DNA of 64,000 bases from Chryseobacterium carnipullorum (GCF_900142785.1 NZ_FRCD01000004.1:62001-126000), one strand, 5' to 3'. Positions 36,233 through 46,500 are shown, counted from the stretch's first letter. Notes: generated from the sequence alone by a model not told the origin. A program made the numbers and translations.

Positions 36233-36296
36233 GATAAAAAACATTTATATCCTTTATATGATAGAATTAAATGCTGTTTTAGCCTATCTTTTTTTC

Positions 36297-36728
36297 TCAA
36301 ATACTCATTCTTGTTTCATTACCTTTTATTCCATGATACGTTTTTCCATGAAAGTTCTTTGAAGTATAGTATAAGTCTCTAAAATAGATATCTGTATCAA
36401 TTTGATATTTTTCTACTGATTCTATGTTGATTTTCAGTTCTTTTGATTCCTGTTGGTAAGCTATTCTTTGTACCGATTTTTTCTTGCTGCATCTGCAATA
36501 GACATGATCATTTTTTACATGATCAGCCAGCTTTACAACTCTTATCTCAATATTCTCATAACTTTTATATTTTGCAAAAGTCTGATGATCTAAAGTAAAC
36601 CAGGGTTCACCGTGATAAAAAAAATGATCTATAATATCAGGATGGTTAGAATGTCCTATTTCTGCTGGGGTTGACGAATAATATCCATTACATTGGGTGC
36701 AATATGCTACCTTTACTTTTACCGACAT
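36297..36728 (-). CDS. Unknown cysteine/histidine-rich small protein
   Basis: A 143-residue protein without signal peptide or membrane segment. It starts MSVKVKVAYCTQCNGYY and has a second cysteine pair in HVYCRCSKKK (about 81-83), so a zinc-ribbon-like site CxxC...CxC is plausible. Between them is a histidine-rich stretch (IGHSNHPDIIDHFFYHGEPW). The second half is hydrophilic. I do not recognise the family. It stands alone, with long gene-free regions on both sides. Confidence 0.7.
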   Translation of the reverse strand: MSVKVKVAYCTQCNGYYSSTPAEIGHSNHPDIIDHFFYHGEPWFTLDHQTFAKYKSYENIEIRVVKLADHVKNDHVYCRCSKKKSVQRIAYQQESKELKINIESVEKYQIDTDIYFRDLYYTSKNFHGKTYHGIKGNETRMSI

Positions 36729-37100
36729 ATGATATGATTTTAGTGTTTCTTTTCTATATCATAAGTTATGCCACAGATGGTCATTTTAAAATCATTAACC
36801 CTATTGTTCACGTCTTTTGCAGCGTTGAAAGTGAGATGAATGCTTATTTATTTGAATTTTAAAGTATTATATTTTGTTCAACTGACTGTACATTCCGCAT
36901 CAATAAAGGCAGAAACTAAAGAAAAGATATTTTACAATATGTATAGATGTGATAAATTCTTATCTCTGGAGCTGATTCTTTAATTTAAAATTTAATTCCT
37001 GAAAAAAAATCAGTGAGCCGAACCATTATAAATCTACCCTCCTTTTATTATTATCATTGCATCAAATACTACCATCAGAAATAAAAAACAAATAAAAATA
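36729..37100. other. Gene-free spacer
   Basis: About 370 bp, AT-rich. I see no gene, repeat or terminator in it before the cold-shock promoter. Confidence 0.4.
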
Positions 37101-37130
37101 TTGGTTTTCAATAAATTATGTGTACATTTG
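37101..37130 (+). promoter_or_regulatory. Promoter of the cold-shock genes
   Basis: TTGG (37101-37104), 18 bp, then TACATTTG (37123-37130) fits the Bacteroidota promoter consensus. Transcription would begin near 37137 and leave a 5' leader of about 265 nt before the first cold-shock gene. Long structured leaders are usual for cold-shock mRNAs and may act as temperature switches. Confidence 0.65.
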
Positions 37131-37402
37131 TAAAATAATCAGGCTCCTGCCGACGCTTCTTCTGAAATTCTTGAATTTACAATTCCCCATCAGTCTTCGC
37201 TTTTTCAGCCGCTAATTTTTGTCATCAATTTATCAGATGAAGTCCCTTTTTTCAGCTTGAATATTTCAAGATTCTAAAAATACCAACATCCTTTCTTGTT
37301 TTCAAATCGATTTATTACTGTTTTGATGTCATTATCAATGCTTTGATAGTACCATCAAAAAACAGTTTATCAGTTAATACAATAATTTTATAATACAATA
37401 TA

Positions 37403-37594
37403 ATGCAACAAGGAACAGTAAAATTCTTTAACGATGCCAAAGGATTTGGTTTTATCTCACCTTCAAACGGTGGTCAGGATGTTTTCGTACACATGTCAGG
37501 TCTAGTAGATACTATTCGTGAAAATGATGTCGTTACATTCGATCTTCAAAACGGCAACAAAGGCGTTAACGCGGTTAACGTAAAAGTAGCCTAA
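37403..37594 (+). CDS. Cold-shock protein, copy 1
   Basis: A 63-residue CspA-type OB-fold protein that binds single-stranded RNA and DNA. RNP1 is KGFGFISP (about 13-20) and RNP2 is VFVHMSG (about 26-32). At 63 residues it is slightly shorter than E. coli CspA. It lies behind a long leader and is followed by an almost identical copy. It differs from copy 2 at one residue near the C-terminus (VNVKVA here, VNVKIA there). A role as RNA chaperone during cold or other stress is well known for the family. Confidence 0.95.
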   Translation: MQQGTVKFFNDAKGFGFISPSNGGQDVFVHMSGLVDTIRENDVVTFDLQNGNKGVNAVNVKVA

Positions 37595-37684
37595 ATTAAA
37601 AACCTGTTTTGATATTATCATCACAGTGATGGCAACAGCCAATACAATTTATCAGTCAATACAACAATTTTATAATACAATACA

Positions 37685-37876
37685 ATGCAACAAGGAACAG
37701 TAAAATTCTTTAACGATGCCAAAGGATTTGGTTTTATCTCACCTTCAAATGGTGGTCAGGATGTTTTCGTACACATGTCAGGTTTAGTAGATACTATTCG
37801 TGAAAATGATGTCGTTACATTCGATCTTCAAAATGGCAACAAAGGCGTTAACGCGGTTAACGTAAAAATAGCCTAA
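37685..37876 (+). CDS. Cold-shock protein, copy 2
   Basis: A 63-residue CspA-type protein identical to copy 1 except for one Val-to-Ile change at position 62. Most nucleotide differences between the copies are silent, which suggests selection or recent duplication. The gene lies 90 bp after copy 1. A perfect hairpin with T-run follows at 37947, while only a weak CATCAC-A-GTGATG stem lies between the copies, so both can be read from one mRNA. Confidence 0.95.
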   Translation: MQQGTVKFFNDAKGFGFISPSNGGQDVFVHMSGLVDTIRENDVVTFDLQNGNKGVNAVNVKIA

Positions 37877-37946
37877 ATTTAAAAAACTGTCTGATGTTAT
37901 CATCACAGTGATGGCAACAGCCAATACCCTGCTGAATAATTAAGGG

Positions 37947-37971
37947 CAGCTGAAATTCAGCTGGCTTTTTT
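37947..37971 (+). terminator. Terminator after the cold-shock pair
   Basis: CAGCTGAA and TTCAGCTG form an 8-bp stem (37947-37963), followed by GCTTTTTTG. Confidence 0.8.
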
Positions 37972-38043
37972 GTCGGTTGAAAATCTCCCAAAATTGTATT
38001 GCATTGTATCTAAAGGATCTACTACACTGTTCATCATTTATTT

Positions 38044-38826
38044 TTAGTTTGCATGAATTTGAATAATCCTTTCCGTTACGGGTTTGAGGGCTTTATGATT
38101 ATCCGGATTTACTCCATCCATGGTAAAAAACTCTACTTTATTCTGATATTTCGAGTACCAAACATTATTCAATCCGTTAACGATATCTAAAGTGTCCGGG
38201 CGGGTAATTTTTCTAAAATATTTAAACTTCACAGTGTCAAGCGGAATAACAGTATGTTTGGGATTAAGATCAGTCTTAAAAGTTAACCTATACTCTACTC
38301 CATTCCAATACATATGATCTTTTTTTTGAAGGTACCCATTAAAATGAGCGAATGAGCCAGCAGTTAAAAATAGCCCAAAGACACCAAATCCCATTGCATT
38401 ATTTTTATTAAGCATCTCAGAAAATTTAAATGTAGGAGCATGCGTAATTTTAATTATAATGCTGTTAATCGATTCAGTGAATGCATCAATCCCGTTACCA
38501 ATTCTTACGCTAATGTCATTATTGGAGGATTGTTCACTGAAAAATCCATTTTTCTCTTTGTAATGTACATAATCTTTATAACCAAGATACTTGCTCAATG
38601 CATCCAGACTTGATTTCTTTATGCTCTTATATTCCTTTTTTTCCAATACTAAACTTTCATAATATCCAAGCATTGTCTTATAGCTTAGGTTGATCTTATG
38701 GGTATTGATCAGGTCGGTACTTACATCCTTAAATACGCCACTATCTGAGGTCGCACGATCTAAATTTTTCGCTTTTAGATACACATCTTCCAGTAATTTT
38801 TTTTCAGGTAGTAATTCTTGATTCAT
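38044..38826 (-). CDS. Unknown membrane-anchored protein
   Basis: A 260-residue protein. The N-terminal 90 residues look helical and cytoplasmic (LLEDVYLKAKNLDRAT, then SSLDALSKYLGYKDYVHYKEKNG), similar in layout to adaptor or HTH-like regions. A single hydrophobic stretch (about 146-158, MGFGVFGLFLTAG) may span the membrane. The remainder (about 165-260) is beta-rich and ends HKALKPVTERIIQIH. It could be a small sensor or anti-sigma-like protein, but no motif proves this. It is convergent with the cold-shock genes and has no operon partner. Confidence 0.7.
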   Translation of the reverse strand: MNQELLPEKKLLEDVYLKAKNLDRATSDSGVFKDVSTDLINTHKINLSYKTMLGYYESLVLEKKEYKSIKKSSLDALSKYLGYKDYVHYKEKNGFFSEQSSNNDISVRIGNGIDAFTESINSIIIKITHAPTFKFSEMLNKNNAMGFGVFGLFLTAGSFAHFNGYLQKKDHMYWNGVEYRLTFKTDLNPKHTVIPLDTVKFKYFRKITRPDTLDIVNGLNNVWYSKYQNKVEFFTMDGVNPDNHKALKPVTERIIQIHAN

Positions 38827-39187
38827 CGTTATCAGATTTTTTCGAAAATTAAAACTTCTCCAGCAAATAATTTTACGGCTATCCTCAATGGCATTCGAAA
38901 AATTTCCAAATATTTTCCAAATTTCTGCTAACCGTTACTTTCTCTATTGCTGTTACTTTGCCATAGAAATCAGTGAGAAACTAAATACTCTTCAACAACC
39001 TGATTTCGGAATATCTGAGAAAACGGAGGATTAATCTCCGGGTTGGGAAGCAGGGGTTTCTCTTCCGTTTTCAAGGGTTTCACTTCCCAAAATTTAAGAA
39101 GCGCTTCTTTTTTCAAAAACGTGTAACACCACCTGCAATCAGTTTTGCGGGGAAGAACACCAATGTCAATTTTTAAATTTTAAAACA
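38827..39187. other. Gene-free spacer
   Basis: About 360 bp between divergent genes. It contains the promoters for both, although I could not pick a clear TAnnTTTG element. TCAGTTTTG near 39135-39143 is a weak candidate for the small Gly-rich protein. No gene seen. Confidence 0.4.
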
Positions 39188-39409
39188 GTGATACAATTCT
39201 TATTAATGCTATTTGGCTTAGCATTCGGAAACCATAACGAAAACCCATTGTACAATAATAATGGCACAAACAGCATCGAAATACAATCCGGAGAAAGATT
39301 AAATCCAGAAACAGGGACTGGAGGAGATGACGGTAGTGGCGGACCTGGAGGAGGAGGAAACACCAGTGGCAGTACAGGTCAGACTCCACCACCGAGCCCA
39401 AGACCTTAA
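39188..39409 (+). CDS. Small exported Gly/Pro-rich protein
   Basis: A 73-residue protein from a GTG at 39188. A short hydrophobic N-terminus (IQFLLMLFGLAFG) may act as an export signal. The rest is hydrophilic and of low complexity: NNNGTNSIEI, then a Gly/Asp/Ser tract and PPPSPRP at the end. It has its own strong terminator 9 bp after the stop and lies just upstream of a TPR histidine kinase on the same strand. No family recognised. Expression is supported only by position and terminator. Confidence 0.5.
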   Translation: MIQFLLMLFGLAFGNHNENPLYNNNGTNSIEIQSGERLNPETGTGGDDGSGGPGGGGNTSGSTGQTPPPSPRP

Positions 39410-39417
39410 TTATTAGA

Positions 39418-39447
39418 AGACAGATTGCTTAAATCTGTCTTTTTTTT
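39418..39447 (+). terminator. Terminator after the Gly-rich protein
   Basis: AGACAGATT (39418-39426) and AATCTGTCT (39432-39440) form a perfect 9-bp stem with a 5-nt loop, followed by eight Ts. Confidence 0.85.
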
Positions 39448-39473
39448 ATAATTTGCAGTCAAACTAATTAATC

Positions 39474-41156
39474 TTGAAAAAGTTATTTCTATTTTTCTTA
39501 ACATTAACCATTACTACCAGCTGTAAAAAAAAATTACAGACTGATTATGTAAATGGTCAGGATAATTTTAATTATGCCAAAGCTAGAAAGCTCCGGGATT
39601 CAATGAAAATAGATTCTGCTTATTATTTTTACAATCTTGCAAAAGATGATTATAAAAAGATGGGCGATTCTTTAGGAGTAGCACAATCCCTAATTAATAT
39701 GGGAATCATCCAAACAAACAGAGGGGATTTTTATGGTGGGATAGAAACTTCGCTGGAAGCAGAAAAATATCTTAGAAATGACAATGACATTAACGTCAAG
39801 GCAAATCTTGCCAGAAATTTCAATAATATGGCCATTGCATCTTCCTTTCTTTATAATTACAATGATGCCATAAAATTCTACCAAAATACTCTAAAATATA
39901 CAAAAGATAAAAATGACAGAGCGGTCTATTATAACAACATAGGCAAGGTCCTGACAAATATGAAAGAGTATACTAAAGCAAAGTATTATTTAGAATTATC
40001 TCTCAATACTACCACAAAAAGTATAGATTATGCCCGTGCGCTTAGTAATTTGTCAGCGGCTAAATATTTATCAGATAAAAATGATGACCCTTTAAAAGAT
40101 TATTTAAGAGCATTAGATATCAGATACCGATCTAAAAATATCACTGAAATGAATTCAAGCTATGCTACTCTTTCAGATTATTATTCAGATAAAGATATTG
40201 ATTCTGCAAAACTATATGCAGAAAAAATGTACAGCACCTCCAAACAAATTAAAAACCCAGAAGACCAACTGCAAGCATTACAAAAGCTAATAAATCTTGA
40301 TAAAAATAATTATTTAAAATATTTTAATGCGTTTCAAAATATAAACGACAGTGTTATAATAGCACGGGGAAAAGCAAAGAATCAGTTTGCCCTTATCAAA
40401 TCAGATATTGATAAAACGGAGTCAAAAAATATTGAGCTGCAGGCTAAAAACCTGGAAGCTGAAAATAAAGTGTTATATAGAAATATTATCGTAGCTAGTC
40501 TATTATTAACACTTATTATTAGTGTCATATGGTATACGAAAAGAAAAAAAAGACTTCAAAAAGAAAAAGAACTCGAAGTAAAAAATACAGAATTAAAATA
40601 TTCTAAAAAAGTACATGACGTCGTAGCCAATGGAATTTATCAGGTGATGACCAAGCTGGAAAATCATCTGGATATCAGCAGAAATGAAACTTTGGATGAT
40701 CTGGAATACATTTATAACAGATCAAGAAACCTATCTTATGAGAATATTGAAATTAATGACGAATCAGAAATTTTCAGTGAAAAGATAAGAAAATTGATGG
40801 GCTACTTTACGAGTGATCATATAGATACAATTTTAATAGGCAATGATGTTGAGGTTTGGGAAAACATATCTCATTCTTGTAAAGCTGAAGTATATCAGGT
40901 TCTGCGGGAGTTGCTTATCAATATGAAAAAACACAGTCATGCAGACCGTGTTACTTTGAGATTTGAAAGGACTTTTGAAAAAGTTAAAATTCACTATTCT
41001 GATACTGGAGTTGGAATCAATAATGAAACTATTTTAAAAAATGGTGTTCGTAATATGATTAACCGAATTGAGAATTTGGGAGGCTGTATTACTTTTGACA
41101 ATAAAACTCAAACTGAAAAAGGAATGATCGTACACTTTTCTTTTCCTTTTTCATAA
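39474..41156 (+). CDS. TPR-containing sensor histidine kinase (orphan)
   Basis: A 560-residue membrane kinase from a TTG start. The N-terminus looks like a lipoprotein or signal sequence (FLFFLTLTITTSC). TPR repeats fill about 40-300 (for example YYNNIGKVLTNMKEYTKAKYYLE). One transmembrane helix lies at about 336-355 (NIIVASLLLTLIISVIWY). A dimerisation segment follows with the likely phosphoacceptor His in KVHDVVANGIYQ, then a HATPase domain with VLRELLINMKKHSHA and YSDTGVGINN. This is the NarL-partner kinase type common in Bacteroidota, with periplasmic TPR sensing. No response regulator follows, unlike the usual arrangement, so the partner must lie elsewhere. Confidence 0.88.
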   Translation: MKKLFLFFLTLTITTSCKKKLQTDYVNGQDNFNYAKARKLRDSMKIDSAYYFYNLAKDDYKKMGDSLGVAQSLINMGIIQTNRGDFYGGIETSLEAEKYLRNDNDINVKANLARNFNNMAIASSFLYNYNDAIKFYQNTLKYTKDKNDRAVYYNNIGKVLTNMKEYTKAKYYLELSLNTTTKSIDYARALSNLSAAKYLSDKNDDPLKDYLRALDIRYRSKNITEMNSSYATLSDYYSDKDIDSAKLYAEKMYSTSKQIKNPEDQLQALQKLINLDKNNYLKYFNAFQNINDSVIIARGKAKNQFALIKSDIDKTESKNIELQAKNLEAENKVLYRNIIVASLLLTLIISVIWYTKRKKRLQKEKELEVKNTELKYSKKVHDVVANGIYQVMTKLENHLDISRNETLDDLEYIYNRSRNLSYENIEINDESEIFSEKIRKLMGYFTSDHIDTILIGNDVEVWENISHSCKAEVYQVLRELLINMKKHSHADRVTLRFERTFEKVKIHYSDTGVGINNETILKNGVRNMINRIENLGGCITFDNKTQTEKGMIVHFSFPFS

Positions 41157-41400
41157 AAAATATTCTTAAAAACCTTTCAAGTGCTGAAGACCATTTTATA
41201 TTTTCACGTTAAAAATTGGTATTGACAGAATTTCTTATGGCTAAAAAAGGATGTTTAAATGAAGATTACACAAGTGAAATAAAAAAATTGGTAAAGCTTT
41301 CAAGGCTTGGAATTAACTATACATTCTGACTAATGTAAAATTCTTTATTATACGACATGTTTTGTCGCATGATGAATATAGCTTTGAAAAAATATGTATT

Positions 41401-41691
41401 ATGAAACTTATGGCTATAGTACGGGAGGAAATTCTTCCAGGTGATCAAAGTATCATTGTGGAATTTCACAGTGATGAAAATAAAAGACATTATGAATTGC
41501 ACTGTACATTTGATCCCCATCAAAAGGGAATTCGTAAATGGGATACGTGGGAATTTAAAACACGCCTTGAATCAGAAATATTCATCGATCCAAAGACAGA
41601 TCACAAATCATATTTCACTCACTTATTTTGTGATGAAGCTACTGAAGTTAATTCTCCCTACATTAAACAGAAAAAGTCTGCTTCTATTTAA
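41401..41691 (+). CDS. Unknown small protein
   Basis: A cytoplasmic protein of about 96 residues from the ATG at 41401; a TTG at 41362 would add 13 residues. It has no signal or membrane segment, is rich in charged residues (VEFHSDENKRHYELHCTF, FIDPKTDHKSYF) and contains two cysteines. A perfect hairpin overlaps its last codons, which indicates a real 3' end. Between it and the kinase (41161-41340) there is only a 30-codon frame (MAKKGCLNEDY) of doubtful value. No family recognised. Confidence 0.6.
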   Translation: MKLMAIVREEILPGDQSIIVEFHSDENKRHYELHCTFDPHQKGIRKWDTWEFKTRLESEIFIDPKTDHKSYFTHLFCDEATEVNSPYIKQKKSASI

Positions 41692-41700
41692 GCAGACTTT
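41673..41700 (+). terminator. Terminator overlapping the end of the small gene
   Basis: AAAGTCTGCTT and AAGCAGACTTT form an 11-bp perfect stem. The T-run is short. The stop codon at 41689-41691 lies in the right arm. Confidence 0.65.
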
Positions 41701-41751
41701 AATGGTAACAGATTGTTATCATTCAATCAGGGTATGAACAATAAATAATAG

Positions 41752-42009
41752 TTATTCAACTTCATCCTGGTATGTTTTTACTGTTCCGTCAAAAAATTTG
41801 ATTGTCATTTGCTGTGCAAGGTCAAAATCTATTACATGTTCTGGATCTTCCTTACACTGATCATCCAGTATCTTTACTTCAAACGGCTCATGTGTTACTG
41901 ATGATAACGCTCCATGATGTATTTTTTTCTTTCCATAAATAATCTCAATATTGTCAATAAGTTTGGTAAGAGTTAAAACGCTATCCTTTATGTCAGTGGT
42001 AATTTTCAT
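41752..42009 (-). CDS. Unknown 85-residue protein
   Basis: A small acidic, hydrophilic protein without signal peptide (MKITTDIKDSVLTLTKLIDN, ending FFDGTVKTYQDEVE). It is alone on the minus strand, facing the 96-aa gene. No motif is recognisable beyond a predicted alpha/beta mixture. Coding character and a proper start support it as a real gene. Confidence 0.6.
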   Translation of the reverse strand: MKITTDIKDSVLTLTKLIDNIEIIYGKKKIHHGALSSVTHEPFEVKILDDQCKEDPEHVIDFDLAQQMTIKFFDGTVKTYQDEVE

Positions 42010-42425
42010 AATGTAAAAAAGTTAATTGTCTGTTTAAAATATTTTTTACAAATACTAAGCCAGAATTGATCAATCAAGAAATTTTAATTTGTCTGTAAAA
42101 TTGGGAGCTGTAGCTGCTACATCAAGAATTGGAGGCAGAATTTTAAATCTTTAAATCATTGCCTCTGCCACTTGTCGAGAGCGGTTTTTATATCGACAAA
42201 TGGGTAGAACCAAACCTCGCAAAAGAAGTTGACCATCTTGATCTGCTCCAACGTACATTTTCCAATATTAATTTTCCATTTAATAATTTCTGTAATAACT
42301 CACTTTATAGTTTGAATACTGATAAACATTAACAACAGCCCGGTTAAAATATTTTTTACGCTGAAAAATGACTTATTCATTATTTTTAAATTTTCGATTA
42401 TTTTTATTTTATTATTTAAGCGGGA
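42010..42425. other. Spacer with degraded coding traces
   Basis: About 415 bp before the efflux genes. On the plus strand two fragments look like former coding sequence: KLGAVAATSRIGGRIL (about 42100-42147) and LPLPLVESGFYIDKWVEPNL (about 42160-42225) followed by AKEVDHLDLLQRTFSN. They are separated by stops. I do not recognise the source gene. Confidence 0.35.
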
Positions 42426-43580
42426 TTATTCCTCTTCACTTGCCGTATTTTTAAGCTTCATCAAAAGAGTATATGCATTTTTAGTAACGATTTTACTGTT
42501 CTTAAAATCCTTAAAATTTTTGACTTGAATGAACTTATTCTCAGACGCTCCCAGTGTTACAGGAGTGAGCTTGTAGGTTTGTTTTTTTTCATACACAAAA
42601 ACATAATCCTGGCCTTCAAAATTGACGATACTTTCTTCAGGAAGTGCATTGGAAAATGATGTTTCGGTCTCGATATCAGCATTCATATACATTCCGGGAG
42701 TCAGGTCCTGATCATACTGCTCAAAATGACAATGCACATCGGCTGTTCCGTCTGCATTGATATCTTTGCTGATCAGAATAATCTCTCCATCATATTTTTT
42801 ATCAGGCTGCGTATTGGTATAAGCTTTAAATCGTTGTCCGATTTTGAGCATTTGAAGATCTTTTTCATACACTTTAAGATTAAGGTGAATATCGTTGGGA
42901 TTGATGAGTTCAAATAGAACATCAGACGGATTTACAAATTTTCCTATATTCACATTCACCTTGCTCACAAAGCCGTTGATCGTACTGTACACCGGAACAC
43001 TTTTCCGGATATTCCCAGAAGTTAAACTTCCCGGATTGATATGGACCAGTTGAAGTTGTTCTGCCAAAGTATTCATCATAATTCTCTGGCTGTTCATCTC
43101 AGACTGTGCCTGCTGCATTACCTTATCACTGCTTGCCTGGCTTTGGTTGAGTTGTTTCTGCCGGTTATAGTCCAATTCTGCGAAGTGAAGTTTTGATTTT
43201 GCCATCAGATAGTCCTGCTGAAGTTGTATAAACTGGGGATTTTCTATAATGGCAATGACCTGTCCTTTATTTACCCGCATCCCTGGAAGCAGGTTGGTAT
43301 TTTTCAGATAACCGCCCAGAGGAACGCTTACCGACACTAAATTTTGAGGAGGAACATCTATTCTTCCATTAATTTTAAGGACTGTCGAAATATTTCTCAC
43401 AGAAAGCGACATCGTTTCTATAGGTGTATTTCTGAGTTGAGCATCAGTAAGCACAACGATACTTTCATCTTTAGCAGGTACTGCTTTTACCATTGCTTCT
43501 TCTTTTTTATTACACTGGACCACAAAAAAGAGGGTAAGAATGAATAAAACAGAATATGTATTTTGAATTGATTTTGGCAT
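42426..43580 (-). CDS. Periplasmic adaptor of a metal efflux RND system (CzcB/CusB-like)
   Basis: A 384-residue membrane-fusion protein. The N-terminus is a lipoprotein signal (VLFILTLFFVVQC, Cys at about 23). The barrel-sandwich half-motifs (VSVPLGGYLKNTNLLPGMRVNKGQVIAIIENPQFIQLQ in several pieces) flank a helical hairpin (about 120-185, QQDYLMAKSKLHF and KVMQQAQSEMNS). The beta-barrel follows (IHLNLKVYEKDLQMLKIGQ). It links the pump to the outer-membrane channel. It starts 3 bp after the stop of the fused pump gene, so the two are translationally coupled. Confidence 0.92.
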   Translation of the reverse strand: MPKSIQNTYSVLFILTLFFVVQCNKKEEAMVKAVPAKDESIVVLTDAQLRNTPIETMSLSVRNISTVLKINGRIDVPPQNLVSVSVPLGGYLKNTNLLPGMRVNKGQVIAIIENPQFIQLQQDYLMAKSKLHFAELDYNRQKQLNQSQASSDKVMQQAQSEMNSQRIMMNTLAEQLQLVHINPGSLTSGNIRKSVPVYSTINGFVSKVNVNIGKFVNPSDVLFELINPNDIHLNLKVYEKDLQMLKIGQRFKAYTNTQPDKKYDGEIILISKDINADGTADVHCHFEQYDQDLTPGMYMNADIETETSFSNALPEESIVNFEGQDYVFVYEKKQTYKLTPVTLGASENKFIQVKNFKDFKNSKIVTKNAYTLLMKLKNTASEEE

Positions 43581-43583
43581 AAT

Positions 43584-46500
43584 TTATTGATTTAAGTTGA
43601 TATATTCAAGTTCAACAATGCTTTCATTGAGATTCCAAACGGCATCTGTATAATTGTTTTTGATGCTGATTGCCTGATTGACAAGCATCACAAATTCCAG
43701 ATAATTAATCGCTCCGTTGATGAATTGCTTTTGAGCAGTTTCAAGAATAGTGTCAGCATTTTCCAGTTCATATTTCTCGTACTGAGAAACAATCTCCCTA
43801 TTTTTCTGCTGAATTTCTGAAAGCTTTTTATACTGGTTTTTTATGGTAAACTGAGCATTCTGTAAATCATTTTCACTTACAGATTCTGCAATTTTGGACG
43901 CTTGAATTCTTGCTTTTTGTCCACCAGAAAAGATAGGAACAGAAACACCGACCTGAACAGAATGAAACTGTGGGGAGGCATTATATACGTTGTCATCTGC
44001 ACCCATTCCGCGGAAGCTGTTGAGATTATAAGCAAGTTGCAGACCTGGCAATAATTTAGATTTCTCTAAAGCTGTCTGTTGGGCTGTTACATTTTTTTGC
44101 TGTTCCAATATCTTTAAAGAAGGATTTCCGGAAATATCACTTTCCAGACCGGAAGGAGAAAACAGACGGTCTCCGTCCGGAAGCCATTCTGTTTCTGAAT
44201 TAAGAAGCCATTGTAATTGCAACTGCAGGGTTTTAAGTTCCTGCTCTACCTGCTTTATCTGTATTTCCACCATCGATTTTTGATTGGCTGCAGTCACTTT
44301 TTCCAACATATTGCTCTCTCCGCTTTTTAATCTTAAATTGGCCTTATCCAGAAATTGAGAATATAAAACCAATGATTTATTCAGAAGTTTTTCTTTTTCC
44401 TGCCAGTATAGAATGTTGTAAAATGTTAGCGTTACTCCTTTTTTCAACTGATATTCTTTTAATGAAATATTGAGCTCACTCTTTTTCCATTCTTCGGTGT
44501 ACAGGCTTTTCTGTCTTTTGTACACTGTAGGAAATGCAATGCTCTGGGAAACCCCGAATTTCACATCACGGTAAACACTGTTGATTTGTCCGTAATCGAC
44601 AGAAATTCCTGTTTGAGGAATGTCCGAAGAGGTCTTTATTATTTGTTTTGCATATTCTGATTTTAATTTCTCATTTTTCAGACCCCTGTTATTTTTCAAA
44701 GCGAGGGTAATTGCTTCATCAAGACTGATCTTAGTTTGAGATTTCATCACATTTCCTGATAAAACGAACAATAGAATGAGAATAGGAATTATTGAGTTTT
44801 TTCTTATATTTTTCATTTTAAATCCTTTTTCAATGGTTACATAAAGCAGCGGAAGCACAAAAAGCGTGAGCAAAGTCGCCATCAGAAGACCTCCTATCAC
44901 TACGGTTGCAAGCGGTCTCTGAACTTCAGCTCCGGCACCGTTACTGAGAGCCATCGGAATAAAGCCCAGTGAAGCTACAAAAGCAGTCATCAGCACCGGC
45001 CTCAATCTCGCTTCTCCTCCATCCACAACTATTCTTACAATATTTTTAGTTCCGCTTTGATACAGTCTGTTGAATTCTGAAATAAGAACAATACCGTTGA
45101 GAACTGCCACTCCGAAAAGGGCGATAAATCCTACTCCTGCACTGATACTGAAAGGCATTCCTCTTGCAGCCAGTAAGAACACCCCTCCAATGATGGAAAG
45201 CGGAATCGCCGTATAGATTAAAAGACTTTCTTTCACCGACTTAAAAGCCAGAAACAAGAGCACAAAAATCAAAACCAAAGCAATCGGTACTGCAATCATC
45301 AGTCTGTTTTTGGCATTTTTCAGGTTTTCAAAAGAACCTCCATAGGTGACATAATATCCCGGAGGAAGCTTCAGCTGCTGATCTACTTTAGCCTGAAGTT
45401 CTTCTACAATCCCCTGAACATCACGGTTTTTGACATTAAAGCCTACCACAATTCTCCGCTGTCCATTCTCACGCTGGATCTGATTCGGACCATTTTTAAT
45501 ATCGATATAGGCAAGCTGCGAAAGTGGAATCTGATTCCCTGACTGTGTAGGAACCAACAAATTCTTGACATCATCCAGATTTTTGCGGTCATTACTGTTT
45601 AATCTGACCACCATATCAAAGCGTTTTTCTCCCTCAAAAACCAAACCTGTACTTTGTCCTGCAAAAGCGGTATTGATCACCCTGTTGATGTCTCCAATGG
45701 ACAAATGATACTGTGCTATAACGGGTCTGTTATACTTGATAATGACCTGCGGAAGACCTGAAACAGGTTCAATATACAGGTTTTGAGCTCCCCTTACCGT
45801 CCCTATTATTTTGCCAATCTGATTGGCATTTTTAACTAAAGTTTCCAAATTTTCACCGAATATTTTCAGGACAACATCCTGTCTGGCACCCGTCATCAAT
45901 TCATTAAAACGCATCTGCACAGGATACTGAAAACCCACTGTAATTCCCGGAACATCTTCTAAAGCTTTGCTCATTTTATCAGAAAGCTCAGGAAAGGTTT
46001 TGGCAGAAGTCCATTCGCTCTTATCCTTTAAAATCACCATCATGTCTGAAGCATCCATCGGCATTGGATCTGTGGGAACTTCTCCGCTTCCTATTTTGGT
46101 GACGACTTTCTGAACTTCGGGAAATCTTGTTTTCAGAATATGGGCTGCTTTTTGCGTGCTTTCAATCGTTGTTTTAAGACTACTGCCGGGTAAAACTCTT
46201 GTATCAACAGCAAAATCTCCTTCTTCCAATGATGGAATAAACTCACCTCCCATTCTGCTTAAAACCACAACGGAAATTAAAAAAAGAACAATGACAATAC
46301 TGAAAATGGTTTTCGGCAATCTCAAGACTTTCAACAATGTCTTCCGATACATCCTTTCAGTTTTTTCCATTAACCGATCTGAGAAGTTCATTTTATGGTT
46401 TATTTTTTTGCTTAAAATAATAGAACTCATCATCGGAATATAGGTAAGTGAAAGCAAAAATGCTCCCAACAAGGCGAATGCTACGGTCTGTGCCATAGGT

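Larger units (their letters stand above)
37364..37926 (+). repeat. Tandem duplication of about 282 bp covering a cold-shock gene
   Basis: Unit 1 is about 37364-37645 and unit 2 about 37646-37926. They share the pre-start sequence (AATTTTATAATACAAT), the whole gene and the downstream CATCACAGTGATGGCAACAG, with an offset of 281-282 bp. Only a few positions differ. Confidence 0.9.

Noticed and set aside
41237..41329. 30-codon frame MAKKGCLNEDY...
   Set aside because: Too short, no clear ribosome site and no partner; may be chance.
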